Origin: Artemia franciscana | Taxonomy: Eukaryota > Arthropoda > Branchiopoda > Anostraca > Artemiidae | Direction of reading: 5' to 3' | DNA length: 64,000 nt | Assembly: GCF_032884065.1 (NCBI RefSeq) | Contig: NC_088868.1 | Span: 5,715,626-5,779,625 of the forward strand | Part shown: positions 1-10,974 of the stretch, in pieces | How positions within the stretch are numbered: the first letter of the stretch is position 1 | Layout: the number at the start of each line of letters is the position of its first letter | Made by a program: the position numbers and the translations under genes | The notes under the pieces: generated by a model | What the model was told of the DNA's origin: nothing | The model's input: only the letters and a program-made list of their open reading frames with translations | The model's database searches: none

Positions 1-773
1 TGCCAGATCAGATTCAGCATACTGCCAGATCAGCTGAATCTGTCAAATGAAGAGGTTTATGAATGAAAAGAAAAAGAATTTAAATATAAAAAATAACGAC
101 TGCAAGCCTGAGAAGACTGTGTTAGAGCATCTAAGCCAAGAAAAACAAAGATCTTTGGACAACTCTTTCCTTTTAAATTAATTCTTTTGATTTTGAAATA
201 AATCCCACCACCACTCCTCTCTGTGTTGACTACTTGAAAAAATCACTTTATACATCAGACATCATCAAGGTTTTTTTTTTCTTTTACTAAATAGCAGGTG
301 AAGAGGACACACTTTCAATCACCATATACTACAAAAACCTTTCCATTAAAACAAAAAAAAAACCTTTCCAGCCATGAAAGACCACCAGAGGAAGCCTCAG
401 GAAATCTTAATGTGTCCTTGATGTGGCATTGATAACGTCTCAAACAACGTTTTATCAGTAGCTTCATATTTTGCTACAACTATCCTGTTACATACACTAT
501 AAGCATATTTAAAACTCACTAGCTTTAACCTTAAATTATTTATTCCCATTTACATTTAACTTGACTGAATGAAAAATATTCCCAATATGGAAATTTTCTT
601 TTCCTTTAAAAAATGTTTTCTAGAGAAATAAAACGCAAGGCCTTCACAAGGCCTTGCGCATTCAACATGAAAACATGACCCCGAAAAATGAATTGGCTGT
701 TTTTGATTGTTTATTCCTCATTGCGCAGATTGTGCAGACCTTTTTTATTTTGTTCTGAGCTTTTATTAGCAAA
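1..773. other. AT-rich stretch without a recognisable gene
   Basis: No exon-like frame with splice borders is visible. The missing N-terminal GGT exon was looked for here and not found. The stretch ends where the first family A repeat begins. Confidence 0.5.
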
Positions 774-1632
774 TCAAGCAGTTCGTGGTAACAAACTGTA
801 AGTAAGTAGCGAATCAGGTCAATAATAAACGAATCCTAAAAATTGAAATTTGGATACCAATGGATAAATCAAAAGAATTCAATTTTTATGTTGACTTTAA
901 ATATATAAGTTTTAACAAGTGTAGTCCTACTCATCAAAAGTTACGAGCCTGAGAAATTTTGCCTTATTTTTAAAAAAAGGGGGAAACAACCCCTGAAAGT
1001 CATAAAATCATAATGGAAATCGCATCATTAGATGCAGATTATCAGAAAACCCTGCTGTAGAGGTTAAAGCTCGTATCTGCAAAAATGTGGAATTTCGTAT
1101 GTTTTGCCAGATGAATGATCACAGATGGGTCTTACCGACCCAGTCGTCCTAGAATGTTGCGAGAGGGCATATTCAAGCGGAAATTAAAAATTTTAGAGCT
1201 ATTTTTAAGCAACCAAAAAATTGGAGGGCAACTAGGTCCCCTCTAAAGCTCGTTTTTTTCCAAAAGTCACGGAATCAAAATTTTGACGTACTCAATCTGT
1301 TCAGCATAGTCGAAAAATAATAACCATGTCTTTGAGGGCGACTTAATCCCCCACAACACGCAGGAGAAGTGCTGCGAGTTATGAGCTTTGCCCATTGTTA
1401 TATACAGTATTGGTTACTGGGAAGTATACACGAGTTTTCAGGGGATATTTTTCCTGATCGGGGAGTATCAGAGGGGATTACGCGGGAGTATCTTTCAATG
1501 AAGGAATTTTTTATGGGGGAAGAGAATTTTCCATGAAGGGGCGCCAGACTTCCCAACATTATTTAAAAAACGATCAGAAATTAAATAAAAAAACGAGTTT
1601 TTTCAACTGAAAGTAAGGAGCAACATTTGTTC
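774..1632 (+). repeat. Family A repeat (terminal hairpin element), diverged copy
   Basis: The copy begins with TCAAGCAGTTCGTGGTAAC, a decayed form of the family's terminal hairpin, in which CAGTTCGT pairs with ACGAACTG around a GGTA loop. It then follows the same order of blocks as the copies at 6531 and 22215: an AAAGTTACGAGCCTGAGAAA block, an AAAATGTGGAATTT block, a GGAGGGCAACTAGG block, and finally AACTGAAAGTAAGGAGC. It lacks the later modules seen in the longest copy. No coding capacity is seen. Confidence 0.75.
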
Positions 1633-2730
1633 TGTTGAATCTTCAGGCTGTCACCCAGAAAACTGCTAGTAAAATTAAATTACACAACCCAACCAGTAAA
1701 AAAAAATTAAAAATTTTTTCCTAATACAAGACGGAGAGAAAGAGCTAGAGAGAGTTCTTAGAAGACATTTGCGACCTTAGACTAAGCATGCAATGTTCAA
1801 ACTAGAGTCATCCATTGTCATCTAGAACTGTCCAGGATAGCCATAAACACATCTATAAAGCCACAAATAAAAGAACGAATTACGTGCAAACCTTCTATCT
1901 CATTATCAAAGTTTGCTGTGCATTGCACCTGAGATGAGAGAATTTCTAAAAAAAAAGTCAAAAAATCATGATGTTGCGCTTCTTTTTCTAATATTAGCCT
2001 GCGTTTTGCATAGTAATCTATAAATTAAAACAGATGTTCGAATACGAATAAATGAGGTCCCAGTAGTACGTAGCTGATCTACAGATATTTCACCCTCGGT
2101 TGGGGTTTGTGGTTGAGGGTAAATCAGCCGATACTAATCATAGTACCCTGCCTATAATTATTTTCTAATTAATAAAAAAATATATAGAAATATATTTACT
2201 TTCAGGAAATTCCATTTAAACGTGAAAAATTTAAAACTTGTGTACTTTGTAAACAGTCAAATCTGAATGAGTAAAAATCAAACTCGGTCTGAATTGAGAA
2301 CACTAACAAGCCTCTGCTTTGACCACTCAGGCCTAGAAATAATTCTTAATAGACAAAAGTGTCTCCTATCTGCATGAGTGAAACCAACGTTTCCCCGAAA
2401 AATTGAAAATAATATAAATATGAAAATAATCAATATTTAATAAATATAAAAATATAGATATAAAAATAATAAATAAATTACTTTCTAATCATAGTGATAG
2501 TTTATCTTTTGGTGAAACAAAACATGCAATAATATAAAAATAATATAAAAATACTATAAAAATAATAAAAAAATAATAAAATGTAAAAATAATAATAATA
2601 GATATAAAAATAGGAAAAATTGAAAATAATAAATCATGGATATTTAAAATAATATCCATTTTTTATGTTCTATACAGCTTTTGGTTGATACAGGTATATT
2701 GTAAGTAAATTATGACTCAGCTCATTGTAC
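1633..2730. other. AT-rich intergenic or intronic DNA, including A/T low-complexity
   Basis: The stretch from about 2395 to 2680 consists of (AAATAAT)-like low-complexity sequence. The rest shows no exon. If the upstream GGT exon lies outside the window, this is intron. Confidence 0.4.
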
Positions 2731-2741
2731 CTTTTTTTCAG

Positions 2742-2962
2742 AGATATCCTTTTAAAAGGTGGCAATGCTGTTGACGCAGCAATAACCACAACACTGTGCA
2801 TAGGTGTTGTAAATACTCACAGTGCTGGGCTAGGGGGAGGCTTCTTAGCAGTTGTGTGGAATGCTACAAAACAAGAATCATATGCTGTTGATGCAAGAGA
2901 AGCTGCACCTGCTGCTGCTACAGAAGACATGTTCAGTGGCAATAGCAGCTTGTCTCAAAAAG
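2742..2962 (+). CDS. GGT: Gamma-glutamyltransferase, exon A (first exon in window)
   Basis: GGT is a membrane-anchored, extracellular N-terminal-nucleophile hydrolase. It cleaves the gamma-glutamyl bond of glutathione and related peptides and transfers it to water or an acceptor. This exon follows a pyrimidine-rich acceptor ending in AG at 2741 and starts with the third base of an Arg codon. Residues 1-73 begin DILLKGGNAVDAA, the GGT large-subunit signature, followed by HSAGLGGGF and AVDAREAAP. Arg52 in AVDAR corresponds to the substrate-binding Arg107 of human GGT1. NAT (40-42) and NSS (67-69) are possible N-glycosylation sites. The exon ends in phase 1 at a GTAGGC donor. The TTG at 2725 is intronic and is not a start codon. 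The N-terminal anchor exon is missing. Confidence 0.93.
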
Positions 2963-3111
2963 GTAGGCTGCTTAGAACTCTTAACTATCTGGATTATTTT
3001 CTCAATAGGCTAGAATAAGCTAAAGATCATACATCCAAAAGTTTGGAAAAAATAATTCTTAACTTAATAATTGCGAGTTTTGCTTCAAAAAAAATATTAA
3101 AAAAGGTTTTA

Positions 3112-3146
3112 AGCAATAACAGTAGCTTATCCCAAAAAGGTAAACT
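3112..3146 (+). pseudogene. Partial duplicate of GGT exon A 3' end plus splice donor
   Basis: This segment repeats the last ~25 bases of exon A and its donor (exon end CAAAAAG|GTAGGCT; here CAAAAAG|GTAAACT) with a 3-base insertion and a few substitutions. It lies 150 bp into the following intron. There is no acceptor or open frame in front of it, so it is probably non-functional, although the donor consensus is intact. Confidence 0.6.
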
Positions 3147-3200
3147 AATTATTTTACCTAATTTATACTTTAGTTTATACTTTACGCTACTTTACAAAAA

Positions 3201-3462
3201 CCACAAACAAGAAGCACAATAGGGAATTTCTCAAAACAATGGGAAACCAATTAGAATGAACTCAGTCCTGGTTGAACTTCGCTGAGGTAAGGAAAAATTT
3301 TCATTTTAGTTTTATTGATTTTATTCTGTTGTGTTTTTTCTTCTTATACATATTTGTAATACTGAGGACGACCTTTGGACATAGGGACGAAATGCTCATT
3401 CTAATTTGTTTCCCACTGTCTTGAGAAATTCCCTATTGTTCTTCTTGTTTACGGTGTTTGTG
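3201..3462. repeat. Fold-back element with ~62-bp inverted arms
   Basis: The left arm at 3201-3262 and the right arm at 3393-3462 are near-perfect reverse complements. A shared core is AATAGGGAATTTCTCAA on the left, with its complement TTGAGAAATTCCCTATT on the right. The spacer is about 130 bp. The form fits a small non-autonomous fold-back or MITE-like element. No clear target duplication was resolved. Confidence 0.75.
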
Positions 3463-6400
3463 ATGGTAAGACAGTGTGGTCTTCGTCGCTATTTACACTA
3501 CAATTACTTTAAACTATTATTTTTCCTAGGATTCCACTACGCGATAGTCCAGTGACCTTAAGTTTAACAACCCTGCCTATAGTATCGTAAATCCAGATTT
3601 TACCTTAAGAACTAACTAAAAATACTTTTTTAAGTTTAAGTATGGAATTTACTTTGGTTAAAGTAGATGTTTCTGCTTTTTTCTTACATTGGAATTAAAA
3701 AAATTCATTAAACTTGCAAGAATAAGCTCCAGGATAAAAGCCAACAAGTCAGTTGAAGGGCCAAGCCCACAGGTCACAGCTTATCTTAAATAAAACAAAG
3801 CTTAATTAAGAAGCCCAGTTAATATGAGAATCCGAACAAAAAAAAAATAAATTGAATTAAAATAGACCACTAAAAATTACAACGAGACGAAACTACCCAA
3901 TACATGAAGGGGGTTGCCCCTTTCCCCCAGCAGGCTCTGTGCTAAATTTTTATTGAGGTTTAAAAATACTTTTTACTTGGATTTAATGGCCCTTGCATTT
4001 GAGCAGTGATTACTAATGAATAAGGACAAAAGTAAAAAATTTAGTGTGGAGAGCGAGGGACTGAGGAGGAGATAACCCTTCCCCTAAAATGTGTCTTCAC
4101 TACTTTCATTAAAAATACATTTCATAATTATTTTATTTCCCTAAAATTAGTTGATCTCCCCCCCCCCCATTTCTCAGAAAACACATTCTTCCATATGTGT
4201 CCATATAACTGTTTAAGACTCAGGACCACTGCTAGTTGCAATTTTTTCCTTCATTGCTGGATATAGGTCCTTAGTTGGGAAAAATATAAGTATTAAATAT
4301 TAGCTTCCAAAATTATATCCATTATATATAATTACTATTGAAATCTGGAGATCTCTTTCAGGTACTGTAATTTTTGTAAACATTAAAGGATATTAAAAGA
4401 TATTAATTAAAAGATATTAAGAAATACTCAGTGGCAGCAGCGTTTTAGAGTGGCAGCTCTCGTCTCAAGTAATATAGTACACTGATCAAAGAGAATCGAC
4501 GAATTTGTTAATTTAATCAATTTAATCGATTAATCAATTCAATTAATCAGTTTAGTCAATTTGACTAATTTGTCAAAAAGACTTGAAATATTGAATTTCA
4601 TAAAAGTTAATGATTAAATCTTGCAAGCTATAATTCCCTGAAAATTCAACCCTACGATAATTTTTCCAGTACAGGCTTACAGTTTTACAGGCTTATAGTA
4701 TACAGTACGACAATACAGACAGTGCAGTATGGACTCAAGCTATTTTCTCCAAGTTATTCACTGTATAAGTAAAAGGAGGCTGTGAGCTATTTTGATCGTA
4801 AATTTGATGTGTGTCATCCTCATGCCTCAAATTAATGGCCCATTTAGATAACTCTAATCCCAAAAAATTAATAAAGTAATTAATACTTAATTAACTTATT
4901 AATGCTATAATTAATAGTATTATTAATACTATTAATATTAATTAATTAATAAATAATAATTATTAAATAAATATATAATAATTATAAATATATAATAAAA
5001 CAATAATTAAATAATTAATTGAATTAAATTAATAAATAATAATTAATTAAATATTTATTAATACGAATTAAGTAATTAATACTTAATTGATTAATATAGT
5101 AATTAATGCTTGTCCATTGTTAAGAAAAAACCCAAGCTTATTCAATTACACCGGTTGAAACAACTGAGGCACTTGGGAGATCGATAGAATATATATAATT
5201 TGGGCTGTATATTTGCATATTAGGCGGGGATTGGGGTTAAATATGGCGGGCTTCCATGCAAAATATAACCTAACCTAATCAAAATACCAACTAAATATTT
5301 AATGAAAATATAACTACAATTTAGTTTTCCACTGAGCCGAAGCTAATTCTCTTCGAGTACAGACAGCAATAAACTGGTTATTGTCTGATATTTCAGATCC
5401 AAATTCTTGGCACTTTCTGACTAATATCAAGTATACAGTAATTTAATAGCTATAATTTAATTTATTAATTTAATTTAATTGAATAGACCCCATTAAATAT
5501 TACACCCATAATAACGTGTCCAGGACAAAAACTTTGAAAATGCATTAAAAGTTTGTTTATATTCATTTTTGCTACGTCATTAGGTGTCGAAAAACATTTA
5601 GGGGGGGGGGTGTCAAACCCACTCCCCCTCCTCCTGGAAACGGTCTTGTAAAGCAATTATAACACTTCAACAGCCCAATTAATTGACAGCCCAATTAAAT
5701 AACTTATATTGTTCAATTTTAACAGATAATAATTAAACAAGATAAAATGTAAATTACAAAAAGCTTAACACCATGTGATAAAAAAACAATCATGTAGTAA
5801 AATTCTATAGCAGTATTTTCTCTACTAGTTTATCTCTGAACAATGCAAAATGCTTGTAATAAAAATTTTACATTTTTAGGTAAATAATGAGAAGAAAAAT
5901 GATTTTTTTTTTTTTAATTAGCTGTTGGTGTTTCAAAAATCTGATTCCGGGACCATGGATTAAATATAAAAGTGTAACAACTGATAATAATGAATACACA
6001 GAAAATTAATTAGAATCAACCCTTGTGGCGCGAAGTGCAATTTGATCGAGAAGTAGATTAAGAGTAATCTATTTTTAACTTTTAAATAGACGTCTATTAT
6101 TTATTTATTTTCTAATCTAAACAAAACAACAAAAACAAAGAGTACTACTACTAACCACTCTCTACTGTACAAACCGGCTGAAGCCAGCACGTTCTCCAAG
6201 CTACGTTCGCTCCTCTTAGTGCGTTCCATCCTAGTGTCCTCTTTTTTACGTTCCATCCTAGTGTGTTTAAAGCCTCTTTCTTTACACCTTCCCAAAAAGT
6301 TTCAATTTCCCTTAAATCCTTCCTTACGACCTCCTCCTACCAATTAAGTGGGGTTAAAGGGGTCAAATACCCTCAAGCCCTTATTTTTTTTTTTTAATGT

Positions 6401-6530
6401 CTCTTTTATGTTTTCATAAAAAGTGATTTTCATTTCACCCTTGGTGGTTGGCTGACCAGGACGATCTTTTCCAATTTGTCATCTTACATCTGTAGAATGT
6501 GTTCTAGCCATCTCAAACTTTCTCTTATTA
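3463..6530. other. AT-rich GGT intron without recognised genes
   Basis: The interval 4860-5110 is an extreme TTAAT/ATTAATA low-complexity tract. The interval 5185-5280 resembles one arm of the inverted repeat at 14790-15345 and may be another copy of that family. No exon is seen. Confidence 0.4.
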
Positions 6531-8106
6531 TCAAACAGTTCGTGGTAACGAACTGTAGCGACCCGGCTCAGTAGTAACCAAAACTCTAAAAAATGGAATT
6601 TTGGTACCAATAGCTACATCAAAAGGATTGCATTTTAATGCTGATTTTAAATATATAAATTTCATCAAGTTTAGTCTTACCCATCAAAAGTTAAGAGCCT
6701 GAGAAAATTTGCGTTATTTTAGAAAATAGGGGGAAACACCCCGTAAAAGTCATAGAATCTTAACGAAAATCACACCATCATATTCAGCGTATCAGAGAAC
6801 CCTACTGTAGAAGTTTCAAGCTCCTATCTACAAAAATGTGGAATTTTATATTTTTTGCCAGAAGGCAGATCACGGATGCGTGTTTATTTATTTTTTTTTT
6901 CTTTTTTTTATTTTTTTTTTCAGGGGTGATCGTATCGACCCAGTCGTCCTAGAATGGTGCAAGAGAGCTCATTCTAACGGAAATGAAAAGTTCTAGTGCC
7001 CATTTTAAGTGACCAAAAAAATTGGAGGGCACCTAGGCCCCCTCCCACGCTAATTATTTTCCCAAAGTCAACGGATCAAAATTCTTAGATTGCCATTTTA
7101 TTCAGCGTAGTCGAAAAACCTTATAACTATGTCTTTGGGGACGACTTACTCCCCCACAGTCCCCGTGGGAGGGGTTACAAGTTCAAAACTTTGCCCAGTG
7201 CTTACATATAGTAATGGTTATTGGGAAGTGTACAGGCGTTTTCAGGAGGATTTTTTGATTGGAGTCAGGGGTTGAGAAGAGGGGAATATGCTGGGGGAAC
7301 TTTCCATCGAGGAATTTGTCATGGGGGAAGAAAATTTCCATGAAGGGAGCGCAGGATTTACTAGCATTACTTAAAAAAAAAACAATGAAAAAGTTTTTTT
7401 TCAGCTGGAAGTAAGCAGCAGCATTAAAACTTAAAACGAACATAAATTATTACCCATATGAGGGGCTCACCTCCTCCTAATACCTCGCTCTTTACGTCAA
7501 AGTATTTTTAGTAATTTCAACTATTTATTCTGCGGCTTTTGTGATTCAGGGGTCATTCTTAATGAATTGGGACAAAATTTAAGCTTTAGTGTAAAGAGCG
7601 AGGTACTGACGAGGGGGTGAACCCCCTCATATATGTAATAAAAACATAGGAATACAAAAGTTCTTTACGTAAGCTAATTTATAAGTTACGTATATCTTTT
7701 ACTTATAAAAAGATTCGTAAAAAATTAAAAGTTAGTTGCCGTTTTAATTAACCGAAAATCGGAGGGCAACTAGGCTTCCTCCCCCGCTCTTTTTTTCTGA
7801 AAACCATTCGATCAAAATTATGAGAAAACCATTTAGCCAAAAAAAAATAAATATACAAATTTCGTTTTAATTATTCCTCTGCGGAGAGCCAAAATCAAAA
7901 CATGCATTGATTTAAAAACGTTCAGAAATTAAATAAAAAAACAAGTTTTTTAAATGAAAGTAAGGAGCGACATTAAAACTTAAAACGAACAGAAATTACT
8001 CCGTATATGAAAGGGGCTTTTCCTTCTCAACGCCCCGCTCTTTATGCTAAAGTTTGACTCTTTCTCTTAACTCTACATTTTAAAACAGTAAAAAGTCTTT
8101 AATTTA
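6531..8106 (+). repeat. Family A repeat, longest copy
   Basis: The copy starts with TCAAACAGTTCGTGGTAACG, the intact terminal hairpin, preceded by A. It continues through the shared block order, then into modules that repeat the AACTGAAAGTAAGGAGC / AACTTAAAACGAACAG motif (about 7400 and 7955). Between these modules, blocks ending in ATATGAGGGG and CCCCCTCATAT are inverted relative to each other, so the element contains internal fold-backs. There is no coding frame. Family B sequence abuts its 3' end. Confidence 0.85.
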
Positions 8107-8107
8107 A

Positions 8108-8272
8108 TGTGGTCTGATTCCTGATACGCCTGACAAATTTCATCGTCCTAGCTTAGCTGGAAGTGCCTAAACTACCAAATCCAAGACAGACAGACCGACA
8201 GACAGACCGACCGACAGACCGACAGAATTTGCGATACCGATATGTCTCTTGATAGATATCTAGTGCCATCAA
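8108..8272 (-). repeat. Family B repeat (GGTCTGTC element), 5'-end fragment
   Basis: Read on the minus strand, this is the start of the element seen at 10975 and 48751. It contains the ATGGCAC start, a run of GGTCTGTC octamers, TTTAGGCACTTCCAGC, then GGCGTATCAGG. On the plus strand the octamer run appears as repeated GACAGACCGACAGAC at about 8185-8225. Confidence 0.7.
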
Positions 8273-8284
8273 AAAGGGAAAATT

Positions 8285-9717
8285 GCAAGTTGTGATACAA
8301 ATTCTAAAGCGAGTCCGCAGTCTTAATACTAATAAGATTTCTTCATTTCGAACTTTTCTACAAAAAAATCATGAAATGTCCTTTTCAGTCCAAAACGACT
8401 GTCATTGAACAGAGCTGAAAGTGCCAAATTAAGCGAAAAAAGTATAAAACAACAATCTAAAAATGCTTTACTTTTATACTGTTAAAAGTCTTCTTAAATG
8501 GTTAACATTTACCGTACCATAACTCCTATATTGTTTCGTGTTTTCAGTAAAGCGTTAGTTTTCTGTAATCCTACAAACACAGGGAAATATCACCAGTTGA
8601 TTTATTTGCACTACTTTTATTTATATATGTTAGATAGACTGGGAAGTAATTATTTCTGTTCGTTTTAACTTTCAACTTCGCTCTTTACTTCCCTCGGAAA
8701 AACTGTTTTCTAAAATTAATTATGCTTAGACATTAATGTACTGTTAAGAATGCATGTAAATTGAACTTTAAAAAGGGTTGGCCTTTTAATATTTTTGTTA
8801 AAAATATATTATGTTAAAAATATACTATGTTAAAAATTTTAGGTTAAAATTTATAATAAAAATTAGTTTTGATAGGCGTCAAAGTTTGTCTCTGAGGCAG
8901 GATTTCACGGCTCCTGAATAAAAAAAAATCTTTGTGCCGGTAAAGGTTCTGTTCAGCTTTGTTTTGAAAAAAAAACGGTTTCTCTTGCGAAAAAAAACGG
9001 TTTTGAAAAAAAAAACGGTTTTGTGAAATTTTTCACAAAATAAAAATGTTTCCCTATTTTTGCCCTAATTAATCTTTTGTTATATAGAAAATAAAGGAAT
9101 CTTTTATTTTATTCTTAGAGGTTTTTACTTTTAATCGTTTTTACCGGCTGGGGTTGAATTTTAGACGCTGTTTGGTCGTTCTAGGTCTAAACTTATCCTA
9201 ACAATTCCGTTTTGAAACCTCCTGTTAAACGCTGGTTAGCATATTAGATGTTAAATACTGAACATTATATTAGACAAAGAAATCTGTATTGTCTTTCAAA
9301 ACATAATGTACCTTCTCCCGGTATAAATCAGGTTAACAGTGCTGGATTTTTCCGAGCTTCCTGCTTAACGTTCAATATCATAAAAGACGTTCAATGCCGA
9401 CGTTCTATGAGTAATTAAATTTTACTGTCTTTTCAAGACACGATTTATGTTCTCCTGGCAAATTTTTTTGTTATGCCATTTAATTTACAAAATCCTCTCG
9501 TTAAATGTTCAGTGTGCCGAGTTCAGTTTACCCGTACCATTTAACCAAACATTTGGAAAACTATAGATTCTGTGACTATTTTTGCTCTATGACTATATAC
9601 CTTAGTTCTTCTGCCCTAGGAATGACACATGGACGGAGGGGGGGGGGTTATTGCCAGGTTTGCTTCTCACTCAATTGGACTATTTGTCTTGGCCTTTTCT
9701 ACAATTAGCCATGGCTT
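8285..9717. other. GGT intron, no gene seen
   Basis: Short A-tracts occur at 8920-9030 and a decayed copy of the 176-bp repeat unit may be present at about 9400-9480. No exon-like frame is supported. Confidence 0.35.
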
Positions 9718-10080
9718 GATGCCCACAACCATTCCATTTTGAACATAGACTAAGTAGTTAGTACTGTCTATTCAAGACACAATTTGTTTTCTCCTGACAT
9801 AACTTAAAATAACAGTGGTAGCTTTTCTAGATTTTCCTTCTCAGCGTTCAGCATCATAAAAGACGTTTAAGGTTCTATAAAACGTTCTGTTTTGATGCCC
9901 ACAACTATTCCATTTTAAACATTAAAGACTAAGTAGTATGTACCGTCTATTCAAGACACAATTTATTTTCTCCTGGCATTACTTAGCATAACAGTGGTAA
10001 ATTTTCTAGAGCCTCCTACTAAGCGTTCGGTATCACAAAAGACGTTTAAGGTTCTATAAAACGTTCTGTAAAACATGCTA
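9718..10080. repeat. Two tandem copies of a ~176-bp unit
   Basis: GATGCCCACAACCATTCC at about 9718 recurs as GATGCCCACAACTATTCC at about 9893. Each is followed by a CTATTCAAGACACAATTT block, an AACAGTGGTA block and an AAGACGTTTAAGGTTC block in the same order. A third, more diverged version may lie at about 9400-9480. Confidence 0.7.
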
Positions 10081-10525
10081 AACGTTCTAGAAAAAAGAAG
10101 TGCTCTTTATTTTTGATCGGATATCTTTTCCTTTTATAAATTGTAAAAGGGAATATTATCTTATGACTAAAATACAAAATCAAAATAATCAATCCTGGTC
10201 AAATGCAGCAAAGCTAAGAAAGCCAGCGAGGAATAAATTGGTAGCAGATGATTATTAGTTACGCTTTAATAAGTAAATATAATTTAAACTTCGCTTAAAA
10301 GCTCCTTCTAAACATTCAGTATCATGATAGATTTTCAATAAGTTAAATTTTCAAGAAGGAAAAGTAGTTTTCATTGTCTAATCAAGATAAAACTTACCAT
10401 CCCCGTAGAACACTCAGTTTAGGAGTGCTGAATTTAGCTCTACTATGAAAGCTGAGTAAATATTTTCTAGGAGGCTTTAAAAATTCATTTGAGATAGAAT
10501 TTAACTCAGTATCTCTCTTACTTAG

Positions 10526-10718
10526 GTGGTTTGGCTTCAGCTGTACCTGGAGAATTGAGAGGGCTCTGGGCCCTTCACAGCACAAGTGGAAGCTTACCTT
10601 GGCGAGAATTAGTCTTACCAGTTGCAGAACTAGCAAATAATGGAAGTAGAGTTAATGCTCACTTGGCGAACGCACTTAGGGAACAAAAGGAAAGGATACT
10701 TAATGAACCAACCATGAG
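10526..10718 (+). CDS. GGT: Gamma-glutamyltransferase, exon B
   Basis: The exon opens after a TTACTTAG acceptor. Its first two bases complete the split Gly of exon A, giving QKGGLASAVPGELRG, a GGT large-subunit motif (human: GGLSVAVPGEIRG). Residues 75-137 continue through GSLPWRELVLPVAELA, matching the family's LPW-L--P-I-LA pattern, and LANALREQKERIL. NGS (37-39 of the exon frame) is a possible glycosylation site. The exon ends in phase 2 inside a Ser codon at an AG|GTTTGC donor. A decayed duplicate of this exon lies at 13393-13506. Confidence 0.93.
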
Positions 10719-10974
10719 GTTTGCTTTCCGTTACTCCTTTACTTTTCAGTCTCTTCACTTTCTTTTACTTTCCTTTCCTTAACTAGTGATTGCTAAAAAA
10801 AATTATGTAAAGCAAAGAACCACAATATAAAGTAACACCAAAAATCCAAAGTAGGAAAATCCACTATAAAATTAAATAGCCATTAAGAAATAGTTTTAAA
10901 CAATTATAGTTATTAAAATGTCCAAAAATATATCTGTTGTGATTTTTTGGAAAAAATGGGTTTTTATGGCACTT

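Noticed and set aside
2725-2741. Start of a short protein at 2725
   Set aside because: The first codon is TTG inside the polypyrimidine tract; the true coding part starts at the splice acceptor at 2742.
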